Source: Armatimonadota bacterium (GTDB lineage Bacteria > Armatimonadota > Zipacnadia > Zipacnadales > FEN-943). From it: a stretch of 7,477 bases of DNA. This document shows positions 1-6,135 of the stretch, one piece after another. The first letter of the stretch is position 1, and the number at the start of each line of letters is the position of its first letter. The translations under genes were made by a program, and so were the position numbers. The stretch is from the NCBI GenBank assembly GCA_029777735.1, contig JAKORR010000097.1:1-7477 (forward strand), read 5' to 3'. Below the pieces are notes generated by a model that ran no database searches, was not told the origin of the DNA, and worked only from the letters and a program-made list of their open reading frames with translations.

Positions 1-2
1 CA

Positions 3-89
3 CCAGTGCCGACGGGCCAGGACGAGGAAGCTAACGTGTCTAGCTCCGACCAGGGCGACGAGATCGCTAGTCTGTCGGAGGAAGTATGA
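3..89 (+). CDS. C-terminal end of an upstream protein (partial, acidic tail)
   Basis: Reading from base 3 gives 28 open codons and a TGA at 87-89. The peptide is rich in Asp, Glu, Ser and Gln and ends in SLSEEV, as expected for a soluble, disordered tail. The stop overlaps the ATG of the next gene in an ATGA arrangement, and that gene's GGAGG ribosome site lies inside these codons. This is the classic layout of translationally coupled genes and is the main reason for calling it. The rest of the gene is outside the window, so its function cannot be stated. The frame is short, and a chance open frame is possible, but the ATGA junction makes this unlikely. Confidence 0.6.
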   Translation, partial: PVPTGQDEEANVSSSDQGDEIASLSEEV

Positions 90-679
90 CTCAGACCAGC
101 GGCACCAAGCCGGACGTCGTGCAGGTGCCTGTGTGGATGCCCTGCGCGGTAGTGGCCTTGGTAGGTTGGGTCGTCAGGGTCCACCAGGTGGGGCCGCTTT
201 CGGTCTACGCCGAGTCGCGTTATCTGCCGTTAACCTGGTACTTGTTGGAGCAAGCGATATCTGTCGGCGTCACGGTGGCGGCCCTGGGGGCTGGGGCAGT
301 GTTGTTTGCGCGCTTGGTACCGCCACTGCGACTGGTGGTCGAGGCAGTTTGTCAGGCCCGGTGGCCATTGGCTCTGGCAGCGGCTCTCACTTCGGGAGAG
401 ATCTTGGAGACCTTCCTCCCCAGGGAGATCCTCAAGCTCGGCGGCAGCGGGTTATCCATGGGCCTTAAACCCCTGCAGTGGGTATGGTTGGTGGTCATGA
501 CGCTAGCGGTGATTGCCCTGATGCTGCGGGCCGCGTGGCAGTACCTCATGGTACTTCAGCTAGTCGTCCCGAGTGGTTGGCCTGCGGTGGGAGCATTGGT
601 GACAGCCTTGCTCAGCGGAGAGCTGGTTGCCCGGATGCTGACGTCCTGGGTCTTCGGACTTGTGGTTTGGCCTCCCTAA
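86..679 (+). CDS. integral membrane protein of unknown function (197 aa)
   Basis: I do not recognise the family. The protein is strongly hydrophobic, with likely membrane segments near residues 14-32, 56-78, 93-110, 132-150 and 165-195, so about four or five helices. Short polar stretches lie between them, including a ProArgGlu-containing loop near 112-117. Two segments resemble each other: both begin Trp-Pro (93-94 and 165-166), continue with Ala/Leu-rich residues and contain Ser-Gly-Glu followed by Ile or Leu (103-106 and 177-180), which suggests an internal duplication. No catalytic or metal-binding motif is visible. The start is supported by GGAGG at 77-81, four bases before the ATG, and by the ATGA overlap with the preceding reading frame. 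It is probably co-expressed with that upstream gene. A Yip1-like or small transporter-like membrane protein is conceivable, but this is only a guess from topology. Confidence 0.75.
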   Translation: MTQTSGTKPDVVQVPVWMPCAVVALVGWVVRVHQVGPLSVYAESRYLPLTWYLLEQAISVGVTVAALGAGAVLFARLVPPLRLVVEAVCQARWPLALAAALTSGEILETFLPREILKLGGSGLSMGLKPLQWVWLVVMTLAVIALMLRAAWQYLMVLQLVVPSGWPAVGALVTALLSGELVARMLTSWVFGLVVWPP

Positions 680-690
680 TTCAGCCTCCA

Positions 691-706
691 GCGGGGAACG
701 CTCCGC
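691..706. terminator. weak hairpin between convergent genes
   Basis: GCGGGG (691-696) can pair with CTCCGC (701-706) through one G-T wobble around an AACG loop. It sits in the 39-bp gap between the stop of the membrane-protein gene and the stop of purM. Neither strand has a T-run after it, so intrinsic termination is doubtful. I list it because it is the only structure in this convergent junction. Confidence 0.2.
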
Positions 707-718
707 CCAGGTGCGGGC

Positions 719-1756
719 CTACTCGATGGTGACCTTCGGCCCCTCGCCTTCCACTATCTCCCCCAGCTCTAGCACCTGATGGCCCTGGGCCGCCATGCTA
801 TCGACAAAGGCCGCCAGCAGCTCGGGAGCCACCACAGCAGTCATGCCCACGCCCATGTTAAAGGTGCGCAGCATTTCATCGTCCGCGACCTTACCCAGCT
901 CCTGGATCAGGGCGAAGATCGGGCCGCCAGGTATCGAGGAGCGCCGGATTCGGGCTGCAAGTCCGTCGGGGATGATTCGGCAGAGATTGCCCTGGATGCC
1001 GCCGCCAGTGACGTGGGCCAGCCCCGCGATGTGCACACCGTTCCCGAGTGCGGCCAGCAGCGCGGGTGCGTAGATCCTCGTGGGCTCCAGCAATTCTTCT
1101 CCCAGCGGACGGCCGAGCTCTGGAATCTTCTGATCGAGCTTGAGGCCTGCTTTCTCCAGAAGCACCATTCGCACCAGCGAGAAGCCGTTGCTGTGCAAGC
1201 CGCTGGAGACGAGGCCCACGACGCGGAAGCCGGGCTGGATGCTGGCACCGGTGATGAGAGCGTCGCGCTCCACCAAGCCCACAGCACTCCCTACCAGGTC
1301 GTATTCGCCCGGCGCGTACAACCCGGGTAGCTCAGCTGTCTCGCCGCCGATCAACGCACAGCCAGCTAGACGACAAGCGTTGGCAACCCCTGTGACAACG
1401 GTCGCGACCTTTTCTGGGTCAAGCTTGCCGATACCGATGTAGTCAAGAAAGAAGAGGGGTTGGGCACCATGACATACGATGTCGTCGACACACATGGCCA
1501 CAACGTCCTGCCCAACCGTGTCGTGGCGGTCGAGCATGAAGGCGATCTTGAGCTTGGTGCCGACGCTGTCGGTGCCCGATACCAGGACCGGATTACGCCA
1601 GCCCCGACCTAGGCAGAAGAGGCCGCCGAACTCTGCCAGCCCACTCATCACGCGCTCATCATGGGTGCTGACGACGGCCGCCTTCATCAGCTCGACGGCT
1701 CGGTCGGCAGCCTCAAGGTCCACACCAGAGTCGCGGTAGGAAGCTCCTGAACTCAT
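719..1756 (-). CDS. purM: phosphoribosylformylglycinamidine cyclo-ligase (AIR synthetase)
   Basis: PurM catalyses the fifth step of purine synthesis in the cytoplasm: FGAM plus ATP gives aminoimidazole ribonucleotide, ADP and phosphate. The 345 residues match the usual family length. Family signatures appear in order: YRDSGVD (7-13), SGTDSVGTKLKIA (60-72), GQDVVAMCVDDIVCHGAQP (82-100), GGETAELPG (137-145), then GLHSNGFSLVR, LLEPTRIYAPAL, HVTGGGIQGN and the C-terminal FNMGVGM. These cover the glycine-rich, Asp-rich and ATP-binding elements of the PurM/PurL/ThiL fold, and nothing essential appears missing. The N-terminus aligns with known PurM proteins at this ATG. No convincing Shine-Dalgarno site precedes it, and a -10-like TACAAT lies only nine bases upstream. 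The gene follows alr by 111 bp on the same strand and could be read from alr's promoter, its own, or both. No other pur gene is in the window. Confidence 0.97.
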   Translation of the reverse strand: MSSGASYRDSGVDLEAADRAVELMKAAVVSTHDERVMSGLAEFGGLFCLGRGWRNPVLVSGTDSVGTKLKIAFMLDRHDTVGQDVVAMCVDDIVCHGAQPLFFLDYIGIGKLDPEKVATVVTGVANACRLAGCALIGGETAELPGLYAPGEYDLVGSAVGLVERDALITGASIQPGFRVVGLVSSGLHSNGFSLVRMVLLEKAGLKLDQKIPELGRPLGEELLEPTRIYAPALLAALGNGVHIAGLAHVTGGGIQGNLCRIIPDGLAARIRRSSIPGGPIFALIQELGKVADDEMLRTFNMGVGMTAVVAPELLAAFVDSMAAQGHQVLELGEIVEGEGPKVTIE

Positions 1757-1765
1757 ATCGCTCGC

Positions 1766-1794
1766 ATTGTAAGTAGTAAAGTGCTAAGGGGCAA
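1766..1794 (-). promoter_or_regulatory. candidate purM promoter, almost leaderless
   Basis: On the - strand TTGCCC (1794-1789) is followed after 17 bases by TACAAT (1771-1766), a five-of-six match to the sigma-70 -10 box. The -10 box ends nine bases before the purM ATG, so transcription would start about two or three bases from the start codon. That fits the lack of a ribosome-binding site. The -35 match is poor, so this is a candidate only. Confidence 0.35.
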
Positions 1795-1841
1795 GCGGTA
1801 CACAGCAGGGTGCGCAGAGTGGCCTGCCCTGGGCCGCCGGG

Positions 1842-1868
1842 TATGGTTATGGTTGTATATGGTTGTAT
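1842..1868. repeat. tandem 10-bp repeat just downstream of alr
   Basis: TATGGTTGTA occurs twice head to tail at 1848-1857 and 1858-1867. A partial third copy (TATGGTT) begins at 1842 and overlaps the first. The array touches the alr stop codon and lies in the alr-purM gap, about 90 bp upstream of the purM start. The period equals one helical turn, so a protein-binding site is possible, but two copies could also arise by replication slippage. Confidence 0.5.
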
Positions 1869-2989
1869 TAGGATTGCGGCCTATCCACGTAAACGCGTGG
1901 CAGGCGGACGCTGAGAGTGGAAACGATGTTCTGGACGATGGTCCCGGCGCGCTCAGCAATCTCTTCCACTCTGATTTCCTCCTGGCCCTGGCGCCCGATG
2001 AGCACGGCCTCATCTCCTACCTGGACATCGCCAGCCTGCGTAACGTCGACGAGCGTGGCGTCCATCGAGATACGCCCGACGACGGGACAACGAATCCCGT
2101 GCACCAATACATCGGCGTTGTCAGAGAGTGCGCGCGGGTAGCCATCGCAGTAGCCCAGGGGTAGAAGCGCAATACGAGTGTCGCGTTCGGCACGCCAAGT
2201 ACGTCCATAGCCCACACTGTCCCCGGCGTGAACCGTCTTGGTTAGGACCACCTTGGCCCGCAGCGACAGAGTGGGCTGCAGGCGCGGCCACCGCTCGGCC
2301 GGAACACCTGGGTTCAGACCACACCAACCGATCCCCAACCGCACCATGCTGTGGCGCATGTCCGGATAGAGGATAGCAGCAGCAGTGTTGGCACAGTGCC
2401 TGTACGGAATCGGGCCAAGCACAGCCTCAACCTTCTCGCAAGCCGCGAGGAAGTTGTCGTGCTGCCAACGAGTGAACTCTGCATCCGACTCGGCGACGGC
2501 GAAGTGAGTGAAGAGTCCCGAGATACGCAAGTTCCCCAAGCCAGCGATCACCTGGATGAGTCCGTTTATTTCATCCCATCGGATTCCCTGGCGGCCCATC
2601 CCGCTGTCAATCTTCAGATGTGCCTCGGCCACGCGGTCCATCGTGGCAGCGGCACTGCTCAGGGCGCGGGCGACCTCAGGGGTGGCCAGGGCGGGCGTCG
2701 CGCCGATCTCCAGAATCTCGGTAGCCTCGTCGGGCGAGGATTCGCCCATGATGAGTATAGGGGTTTGTAAACCGGCTTCTCGCAGCTCCCTGGCCTCGCT
2801 GGACATTGCGACGGCAAACCCCGTGGCCCCGGCCTCAAGCGCCGCACGAGACACCGTCACGGCACCGTGGCCGTAGCCATTACCCTTCACAACTGCGTAT
2901 ATCTCGCAATCCGGACCGACAGCGGACCGGAAATACTGGACGTTCAATCTGAGATTGGCGAGGTTCACCTCTACCCAGGCTGCCCGCAC
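1868..2989 (-). CDS. alr: alanine racemase
   Basis: The enzyme uses pyridoxal phosphate to interconvert L- and D-alanine, supplying D-alanine for peptidoglycan. The 373 residues fit the two-domain family. The N-terminal barrel carries the PLP lysine K35 in VVKGNGYGHG and the conserved KIDSGMGRQG (126-135), whose Lys and Arg help shape the active site. HCANTAAA (198-205) and MVRLGIG (215-221) follow. The C-terminal domain supplies the second catalytic base, Y261 in VGYGRTW, then LPLGYCDGYPR (276-286) and RISMD (306-310). Small departures from the usual consensus are Gly after the PLP Lys and WCG where LYG is common. The start is a GTG: AAGGG lies about eight bases upstream, an in-frame TAG lies just above it, and RAAWVEVNL matches the family's usual beginning. 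A near-consensus promoter lies about 85 bp upstream. purM follows on the same strand. Confidence 0.96.
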   Translation of the reverse strand: MRAAWVEVNLANLRLNVQYFRSAVGPDCEIYAVVKGNGYGHGAVTVSRAALEAGATGFAVAMSSEARELREAGLQTPILIMGESSPDEATEILEIGATPALATPEVARALSSAAATMDRVAEAHLKIDSGMGRQGIRWDEINGLIQVIAGLGNLRISGLFTHFAVAESDAEFTRWQHDNFLAACEKVEAVLGPIPYRHCANTAAAILYPDMRHSMVRLGIGWCGLNPGVPAERWPRLQPTLSLRAKVVLTKTVHAGDSVGYGRTWRAERDTRIALLPLGYCDGYPRALSDNADVLVHGIRCPVVGRISMDATLVDVTQAGDVQVGDEAVLIGRQGQEEIRVEEIAERAGTIVQNIVSTLSVRLPRVYVDRPQS

Positions 2990-3073
2990 TACGAATCCCT
3001 TCTACATGATTTTATGATTTTGGCAGGGCCGATCCCACACAGGCGAGGTTTCACTTATGAGGACCTAGGCGTG

Positions 3074-3103
3074 ATGATAGGTTCCCCTTGGCAAGGATGT
3101 CAA
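3074..3103 (-). promoter_or_regulatory. sigma-70-type promoter for alr (and possibly purM)
   Basis: On the - strand a perfect TTGACA (3103-3098) is followed after 18 bases by TATCAT (3079-3074), five of six matches to TATAAT. The predicted start is near 3067, leaving a leader of roughly 78 bases before the alr GTG at 2989. It lies in the 185-bp gap after the small 93-aa gene, so alr can be expressed independently of the M28 unit. I saw no clear riboswitch or strong operator palindrome in the leader. Confidence 0.6.
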
Positions 3104-3174
3104 CGACGGAGCCATCGTGAACCCTGATGCCGAGCCAAGCCACACTCCGTGCCTCGCGGCGTGGAGAGCGGACG

Positions 3175-3456
3175 CTAGGCTTCGTCGGCCTTGGTCACGC
3201 CTTCGTGGGGGTCCACACCAATCGACATCAAGTACTCATCGATGGCCTTGTGCTTGGCGACGGCACAGGCCATGCTTAGGATTTCGGCCGGTTCGATAGT
3301 CTCCAAGTCCACTATGCCGAGCTGTGTTATCTGGTCGAGGCATTCCGCGAAGTTGACCCTACGCACGACCTTCTCGCCGCGTACTGTGTCGTCAATTTCT
3401 ACCTCAATCTCTTTCGGGAAGTCGATCCTAGTGAGGACCTTGGCACGGATCGCCAT
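3175..3456 (-). CDS. small acidic protein of unknown function (93 aa)
   Basis: I do not recognise this protein. It has no signal peptide or membrane segment and should be cytoplasmic. By eye, residues 2-10, 16-22 and 28-35 alternate hydrophobic and charged residues like beta strands. Residues 36-46 and 56-78 look helical, and the last 14 residues are polar. Cysteines occur only at 39 and 64 and form no metal-binding motif. The start is well supported: GGAGG (3469-3465) lies eight bases before the ATG. It begins 42 bp after the M28 lipoprotein gene on the same strand, so the two are probably co-transcribed. Whether they share a function is unknown. Reading-frame integrity, the strong ribosome site and balanced codon use make it a real gene rather than a chance frame. 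Confidence 0.75.
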   Translation of the reverse strand: MAIRAKVLTRIDFPKEIEVEIDDTVRGEKVVRRVNFAECLDQITQLGIVDLETIEPAEILSMACAVAKHKAIDEYLMSIGVDPHEGVTKADEA

Positions 3457-3498
3457 GAGTTCTGCCTCCGTTGTTCATGTCATTAGTATCCGCCTGTG

Positions 3499-4524
3499 TC
3501 AGGAACCGCCGTAGATCACGTGCATTAACGTGTCGCCCACTTGGTACAGGGAGTCAGCCGAGCAATGCTCGGGCGTGTCATCCACTGTGTGCCAGGTTAG
3601 CGGGAATACCTCGATGATGTCGATGATCTTGATCCCGGCTCTGATCAGCGGCACATGGTCGTCAGTAATGTATCCACTCGTCTTGCGCACAAAGGCCTTG
3701 TGGCCGAGGGCCTCGGCTTGTGACCAGACCTGGTTGACGAGCTTGGGATTGGCGTCCAAGGAGTTGCTCTCCAAGCCCAAGTCGAACTCCACAGCGCCAT
3801 GAATCGGTCGCACGGGTATACGTGGGATGGGCTTTCCGTCGCCGCCGACGAGGTCCAGCAGAATGCCCTCGGCGGGTTTAGCCCAACCCTCGGGCCAGTG
3901 CTCAGCCAGATAGGCTGAACCAACGCAAAAACCCGAATAGGGCTGGTCGCTGTCTGAACTGCCGCTGTCCTCGGCATCCAAAAAGGCCAGGAGGATCGGG
4001 CGCGGCGGTTCCGTCTGGGCCATCAGCCGCGCCATTTCGAGCAGCACGGCCACCCCGGAGGCGCCATCGTTAGCCCCAAGGACAGGGCTGTTGTGATTTG
4101 CCGGGTCAGGGTCTTCGTCGGCGGTGGGCCTGCTGTCCCAGTGGGCCGCAAGCAGGAGGGGTGACCCCGTCTGCGGCCCGAGCCACGCGAGAACGTTGCA
4201 GAAGTCGTAGGGGCCGCCGAAGGACGTCTCGGAACTAAAGCGCTGCTCCAGCACGCGTCCCGAGAGTTCCCTGAGCTGTGCCAGCAGCCAGACGAGGGCC
4301 TCGGCGTGTGCCTTCGAGCCAGGTGTCCTAGGACCAAAGTCACATTGGGTTTGGATCAGCTCAAGGGCGCACGCACCATCGAAGGCCGGCACCGTTGGGT
4401 TCGGCGCCGACTCATCCCCGCCGGTCTCGGCCGAACTACCCGAACAACCACAGCCACACAGTACGGCCACCAACCCGCAGGTGACGAGAGCAAGAGCCGT
4501 TCGTGATGGGCGCAGGCAAAACAT
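3499..4524 (-). CDS. M28-family zinc lipoprotein, glutaminyl-peptide cyclotransferase-like
   Basis: This is a secreted, lipid-anchored enzyme of the M28 fold. Relatives either convert N-terminal glutamine to pyroglutamate or act as aminopeptidases. The N-terminus has basic residues, a hydrophobic core (9-22) and a lipobox Leu-Cys-Gly-Cys with Cys25 as the likely lipidated residue. A Ser/Glu/Pro-rich linker runs to about 47. The catalytic domain shows DFGPRTPGS (62-70), the zinc motif AAHWDSRP (126-133), GANDGASG (150-157), FLDAEDSG (181-188), SGYITDDHVPLI (283-294) and FPLTWHTVDDTP (307-318). Likely zinc ligands are D153, D186 and H312, with E185 as general acid/base. The FGPRTPGS and WHTxDD motifs favour the cyclotransferase branch; I infer that activity rather than an aminopeptidase one. 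GAGGAG (4537-4532) lies seven bases before the ATG. The 93-aa gene follows after 42 bp. Confidence 0.88.
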   Translation of the reverse strand: MFCLRPSRTALALVTCGLVAVLCGCGCSGSSAETGGDESAPNPTVPAFDGACALELIQTQCDFGPRTPGSKAHAEALVWLLAQLRELSGRVLEQRFSSETSFGGPYDFCNVLAWLGPQTGSPLLLAAHWDSRPTADEDPDPANHNSPVLGANDGASGVAVLLEMARLMAQTEPPRPILLAFLDAEDSGSSDSDQPYSGFCVGSAYLAEHWPEGWAKPAEGILLDLVGGDGKPIPRIPVRPIHGAVEFDLGLESNSLDANPKLVNQVWSQAEALGHKAFVRKTSGYITDDHVPLIRAGIKIIDIIEVFPLTWHTVDDTPEHCSADSLYQVGDTLMHVIYGGS

Positions 4525-4569
4525 CAGTCAGCTCCTCAGCCGACGCACTCTCAGACGCTGGCGTTCCCG

Positions 4570-4620
4570 ATCAGTTATTATCAGTTATCAAGAGTAGCAT
4601 CCACAGGGGCACATTATCAA
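4570..4620. repeat. direct repeats upstream of the M28 gene, possible operator
   Basis: ATCAGTTAT is repeated at 4570-4578 and 4580-4588 with a 10-bp period. TTATCAA is repeated at 4585-4591 and 4614-4620, about three helical turns apart. All lie 46-96 bp upstream of the M28 start codon, where a regulator or RNA polymerase would bind. On the - strand the same bases read TGATAAT-like, so they may overlap a -10 element. The function is inferred from position only. Confidence 0.35.
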
Positions 4621-4743
4621 CGTCACAGACTCGAGGTCGGCGTACGCCTGACGTCCCATTCTTGCGACCGCCAGCCAGCAACGCGTATCTCCAAGGCTGA
4701 AGTTGGGCGCTCTAGGCCGAAGGTCCTGGACAAAGGGACGCAA

Positions 4744-4771
4744 AAGGGAGATAGTTTACTCCGTCTCCCTT
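4744..4771. promoter_or_regulatory. 8-bp inverted repeat upstream of the oxidoreductase gene
   Basis: AAGGGAGA (4744-4751) and TCTCCCTT (4764-4771) form a perfect 8-bp stem around a 12-base loop, 73 bp before the oxidoreductase ATG. There is no T-run on the + strand, and no gene ends upstream on that strand. It is therefore more likely an operator or a leader hairpin than a terminator. The 20-bp centre-to-centre spacing of the two arms would suit a dimeric regulator bound two helical turns apart. Confidence 0.35.
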
Positions 4772-4844
4772 GCGAAGACACAAAAGCGCTCAGTGACCAA
4801 AAGGCCATGCCCGTCGGCCACAATATCTTGGAGGGATTCGCGGT

Positions 4845-5987
4845 ATGTCATCAACGACGACCATGCGCAGTAGCGACTCGAGTCGCAGCCGCAAGGCCAG
4901 CATCGGGTTTGCCATTGTGGGGTGTGGCGTTATCGGCCCGACGCACGCCGAGGCTATCGCAGCTGTCCCGCAGGCCAAGCTAGTGGCTTGTTGCGACATT
5001 GTGCCGGAGAGGGCGAAGACGTTCTCCGAGAAGTACGGAGGTGTCCCCTATTACACGGACTACGAAGAGATGTTCGTCAAGCAGGACGACATCCAAGCTG
5101 TGTGCGTTTGTACGCCGTCGGGCCTGCACGCCCCCGTAGCCATAGCGGCCGCTCAGGCCGGCAAGCACGTGTTGTCCGAAAAGCCGATGGACATCACGCT
5201 GCAGGCTATAGACGCCATGATCGCTGCGGCCGAGGAAAACAAGGTAAAGCTGTCGGGCGTATTCCAGAACCGGGCTCGAGCTTCGTCGCGCAAGGTCCGC
5301 GAGGCGGTCAGGACCGGCAAGCTGGGCAAGATTGTCCTTGGCGACTGCTACCAGAAATATTTTCGCAGCCATGAGTACTATGCCAGCGGTGACTGGCGCG
5401 CCACCTGGGAGCTGGACGGCGGCGGTGCCCTGATGAATCAGGGCGTGCACGGTATCGATCTGTTACTGTGGATCATGGGCAACGCCAAGCGAGTCAGCGC
5501 TCACTGCCGCACGCTGGTCCGTAATATCTACGTCGAGGACACAGCCGTAGCCGCCATCGAGTTCGAGAATCGCGCCTTGGGTGTCATCGAGGGCACTACT
5601 TCTGTGACCCCGGGCTACGGTATGAGACTCGAGATTTCAGGCGACAACGGGACGATCAAGTGGGAAAACGGCAAGATAGTGGGCTGGGACATTCCAGGAG
5701 AGGAGAACGAAGCCGAGGCAGAAAGTGGCGGCCAAGGCACGGCTGCTGACCCCACCGCTGGCCTCACGGCTGAGGGCCACGTCAGGCATATCCAGGACCT
5801 TTGCGAGTGCATCACGACTGGTCGCGAGCCTGAGATTCCAGGGCGCGAAGCGCGCAAGGCCGTCGAGCTCATCAAGGCGATCTACCTGTCCAGCCGCCTC
5901 AACGGGGACACGGTGGAGTTGCCACTGAGCTACGAGCAGGACGGGCCAGGCATCTACCCACCACTGGCCAATCCTTGCTGGGACTAG
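4845..5987 (+). CDS. Gfo/Idh/MocA-family NAD(P)-dependent oxidoreductase
   Basis: The protein is a two-domain dehydrogenase that oxidises or reduces sugars, cyclitols or related polyols with NAD(P). The substrate cannot be read from sequence. The Rossmann domain shows GFAIVGCGVIG (21-31, GxGxxG), an acidic D51 at the end of the second strand that favours NAD, CTPSGLHAPVA (89-99) and SEKPMD (111-116) with catalytic K113. The C-terminal sheet domain carries GGGALMNQGVHGIDLLLW (192-209), where H202 and D205 are the expected catalytic pair, and SGDNGTIKWENG (265-276). Two regions are unusual: a Ser/Thr/Arg-rich extension (1-18) and a Glu/Ala/Gly-rich insert near 285-306. GGAGGG (4830-4835) nine bases before the ATG supports this start; ATG at 4863 is an alternative. 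It has no same-strand partner here and ends at a strong terminator. Confidence 0.93.
   Translation: MSSTTTMRSSDSSRSRKASIGFAIVGCGVIGPTHAEAIAAVPQAKLVACCDIVPERAKTFSEKYGGVPYYTDYEEMFVKQDDIQAVCVCTPSGLHAPVAIAAAQAGKHVLSEKPMDITLQAIDAMIAAAEENKVKLSGVFQNRARASSRKVREAVRTGKLGKIVLGDCYQKYFRSHEYYASGDWRATWELDGGGALMNQGVHGIDLLLWIMGNAKRVSAHCRTLVRNIYVEDTAVAAIEFENRALGVIEGTTSVTPGYGMRLEISGDNGTIKWENGKIVGWDIPGEENEAEAESGGQGTAADPTAGLTAEGHVRHIQDLCECITTGREPEIPGREARKAVELIKAIYLSSRLNGDTVELPLSYEQDGPGIYPPLANPCWD
4873..4886. repeat. perfect 14-bp palindrome inside the oxidoreductase N-terminus
   Basis: GCGACTCGAGTCGC is its own reverse complement. It starts 28 bases after the ATG, within the codons of the low-complexity Ser/Arg extension. 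It contains two back-to-back GANTC sequences. It could be an operator, a short mRNA hairpin (5-bp stem, TCGA loop), or chance. Confidence 0.5.
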
Positions 5988-6037
5988 GGACAACAAACCT
6001 CGCCTACGCAGGTGGGGCGTCTTGCTGCAGTCAGCGG

Positions 6038-6074
6038 AAAGCCCCTGGTCGCTAGCACCAGGGGTTTTCATTTG
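6038..6074. terminator. strong hairpin terminator between convergent genes
   Basis: CCCCTGGT (6042-6049) pairs perfectly with ACCAGGGG (6057-6064) around a seven-base loop. The stem extends outward through G6041-T6065 wobble and three A-T pairs to TTTT. Reading +, it ends in GGGGTTTTCATTT, a typical intrinsic terminator for the oxidoreductase gene, about 50 bp after its stop. Reading -, the stem is followed by CTTT, so it may also stop transcription from the methyltransferase. A weaker hairpin with G-T pairs (5998-6005 with 6010-6017) lies just after the oxidoreductase stop. Confidence 0.85.
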
Positions 6075-6135
6075 CTCGCAGGCAAAGGGCACCCACAAGA
6101 GACGAGGACTCTGACCAAAGGGGCCCTACGGAGAT

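Larger units (their letters stand above)
4525..4844. other. 320-bp divergent intergenic region
   Basis: This region separates the M28 lipoprotein gene (- strand) from the oxidoreductase gene (+ strand) and should hold both promoters. I see no convincing protein or RNA gene. It contains ATCAGTTAT direct repeats at 4570-4588, two TTATCAA copies at 4585-4591 and 4614-4620, a small GTCC-T-GGAC palindrome (4723-4731), and an 8-bp inverted repeat at 4744-4771. GATAAT boxes resembling a -10 occur on the - strand within the repeats, but no good -35 is spaced correctly, so I do not call a promoter. Confidence 0.6.

Noticed and set aside
1805..1827. Hairpin GCAGG/CCTGC in the alr-purM gap as a terminator
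   Set aside because: Only five base pairs with a 13-base loop and no T-run.
1753..2013. - strand 86-codon frame that overlaps the end of alr and finishes on the purM ATG
   Set aside because: The ATGA-like junction is tempting, but the frame overlaps a certain gene out of phase, and its Arg/Ser/Pro-rich composition is typical of a shadow frame.
719..4524. A dedicated four-gene biosynthetic or defence operon (M28, 93-aa, alr, purM)
   Set aside because: The alr promoter, large gaps and unrelated pathways argue for neighbouring units, not one system.
4503..4700. + strand 65-codon frame in the divergent region
   Set aside because: It overlaps the start of the M28 gene, lacks a ribosome site and has a Ser/Thr-rich random-looking composition.
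4785..4790. AGCGCT core as a LacI-type or cre-like operator before the oxidoreductase
   Set aside because: Only six symmetric bases with non-matching flanks; too short to support an operator.
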